Below, piece by piece: positions 63,177 through 64,000 of a stretch of 64,000 bases of DNA. The translations under genes were made by a program, and so were the position numbers. The stretch's first letter is position 1. Every line of letters starts with the position of its first letter. The notes beneath the pieces are model-generated. The model saw only the letters and a list, made by a program, of their open reading frames with translations. It had not been told where the DNA came from and did not search any database. This DNA is from Hydractinia symbiolongicarpus. Its lineage: Eukaryota; Cnidaria; Hydrozoa; Anthoathecata; Hydractiniidae. The stretch spans positions 4,714,001 through 4,778,000 of the forward strand of contig NC_079875.1 in the NCBI RefSeq assembly GCF_029227915.1, in the 5' to 3' direction.

Positions 63177-64000
63177 GTAGGTTTTGGCTTAAAGTTTTAG
63201 AAATACAGTGTCAATCAATATAGCTTCTCCTATGATAGACAATGTCTGTATTAGGAAATTTTACACTTTTTTCACAAGCCACTCAATTCTTTATTTGGTC
63301 TCGGTTGCTAAGGTCAAAACTTCCATTTTAACCTTAAGGCTACCAAATGTCTGTTGATTTTTTACCTTATTAACAAAAAAAGCTAATGGGGTCAAAACGC
63401 TAATGATCAATAAGGACAAAATCAACATCTTAGATCAACCTAAGATCATAAATTAAACGTCTGAAAACAACTGAAAATAAAGAATTTTAAACCTTTTTTG
63501 ATCTAGTCAGCTTCTCTTAAATTTTTGTAAAAGCATACAAAAATATGAAAAATAAACCTGCCTAAGGAAACATGAATGACAATTTTTTTTAAGTAATTCT
63601 TAAAAGAAATGCATTATTTTACAGCTTTTCTAAAAGTGTTTTTTTCCATATCTTATTTGAAAAAATCTTATATGAAAGAAGTAAAGTAACTCAAGAATGA
63701 AGCTTTTTTTAAAAAATACTTAAGAACTGTTTTACTTGCATCTATTACTATTTCAAAGAACATTTGATATTTGGAAATGAACCAATTTTGTAGGAAAGTA
63801 ATTGTTAAAAATGCAGAGAGTTTTGGAAAACATCATCTGTATTCTTTAAAAGTTAAAAAGTTCTAATTACTCTGATATCAATGGATACGTATTTAAAAAT
63901 TCTTTTCGGTTAGGCATGAATGATTAAAGGAGAGGCGAACTGCGCACGACACGACTGCTTAATAAAAGTCATGATGACAGTGTTGATTTTGAAGACCAAA
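63177..64000. other. Start of the next intron; window ends
   Basis: No further exon found before the end of the window. Confidence 0.4.

Overview
This window is a piece of an AT-rich, gene-poor, repeat-dense animal nuclear genome. Introns with GT..AG borders, several classes of eukaryotic transposon (LINE, Penelope-like, tyrosine-recombinase retrotransposon, Helitron, DDE elements) and no bacterial gene organisation show that it is metazoan. The repeat mix and the look of the decayed genes (CaRF-like/PHD fragment, KIAA1586-like hAT fragment, PHD-bearing LINE) suggest a cnidarian, perhaps a hydrozoan, but I cannot prove the species. No tRNA, rRNA, CRISPR or bacterial-type operon was seen.

Layout. 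1-5 kb: non-coding DNA, a 5'-truncated LINE with a PHD-like zinc finger, and a non-autonomous Helitron inside an older dispersed repeat. 5.16-8.96 kb: an inverted-repeat element with nested TACGGCT arrays around an unidentified 320-residue frame. 9-13 kb: MITE-like repeats, a 49-bp minisatellite and a direct-repeat pair. 13.6-18 kb: a decayed two-ORF LINE and a decayed Penelope-like element with a LINE 3' end nested in it; then a 140-bp MITE with a perfect 9-bp target duplication. 18.83-23.24 kb: an intact-looking 4.4-kb DNA transposon with ~280-bp terminal inverted repeats full of GCGGCCGC sites, a perfect 6-bp target duplication, a DDE integrase-type transposase and a convergent HECT E3 ubiquitin ligase gene. 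23.6-26.8 kb: a broken CaRF-like/PHD gene. 28.58-34.88 kb: a young Ngaro/PAT-type tyrosine-recombinase retrotransposon with textbook split direct repeats and three open frames. 35-40 kb: a zinc-finger fragment, a hAT relic and short repeats.

42.4-63.2 kb: the only plausible host gene, a (+)-strand multi-exon gene running off the window. Its ten clear exons are all symmetric phase 1-1 and encode a repeated pair of modules (about 75-94 residues, then a 46-51-residue Cys-containing module) joined by Thr/Pro-rich or charged linkers. It looks like a modular extracellular protein of a family I do not recognise. Its introns hold Helitrons (one 3' end abutting another 5' end), a LINE fragment, a 290-bp (TA)n palindrome, an ISL2EU-like relic and a perfect 26-bp hairpin.

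Best candidates for a new system: (1) the transposon pairing an IS3EU-like transposase with a HECT ligase; (2) the phase-1 modular gene; (3) the 5.2-9.0 kb inverted-repeat element and its orphan protein.
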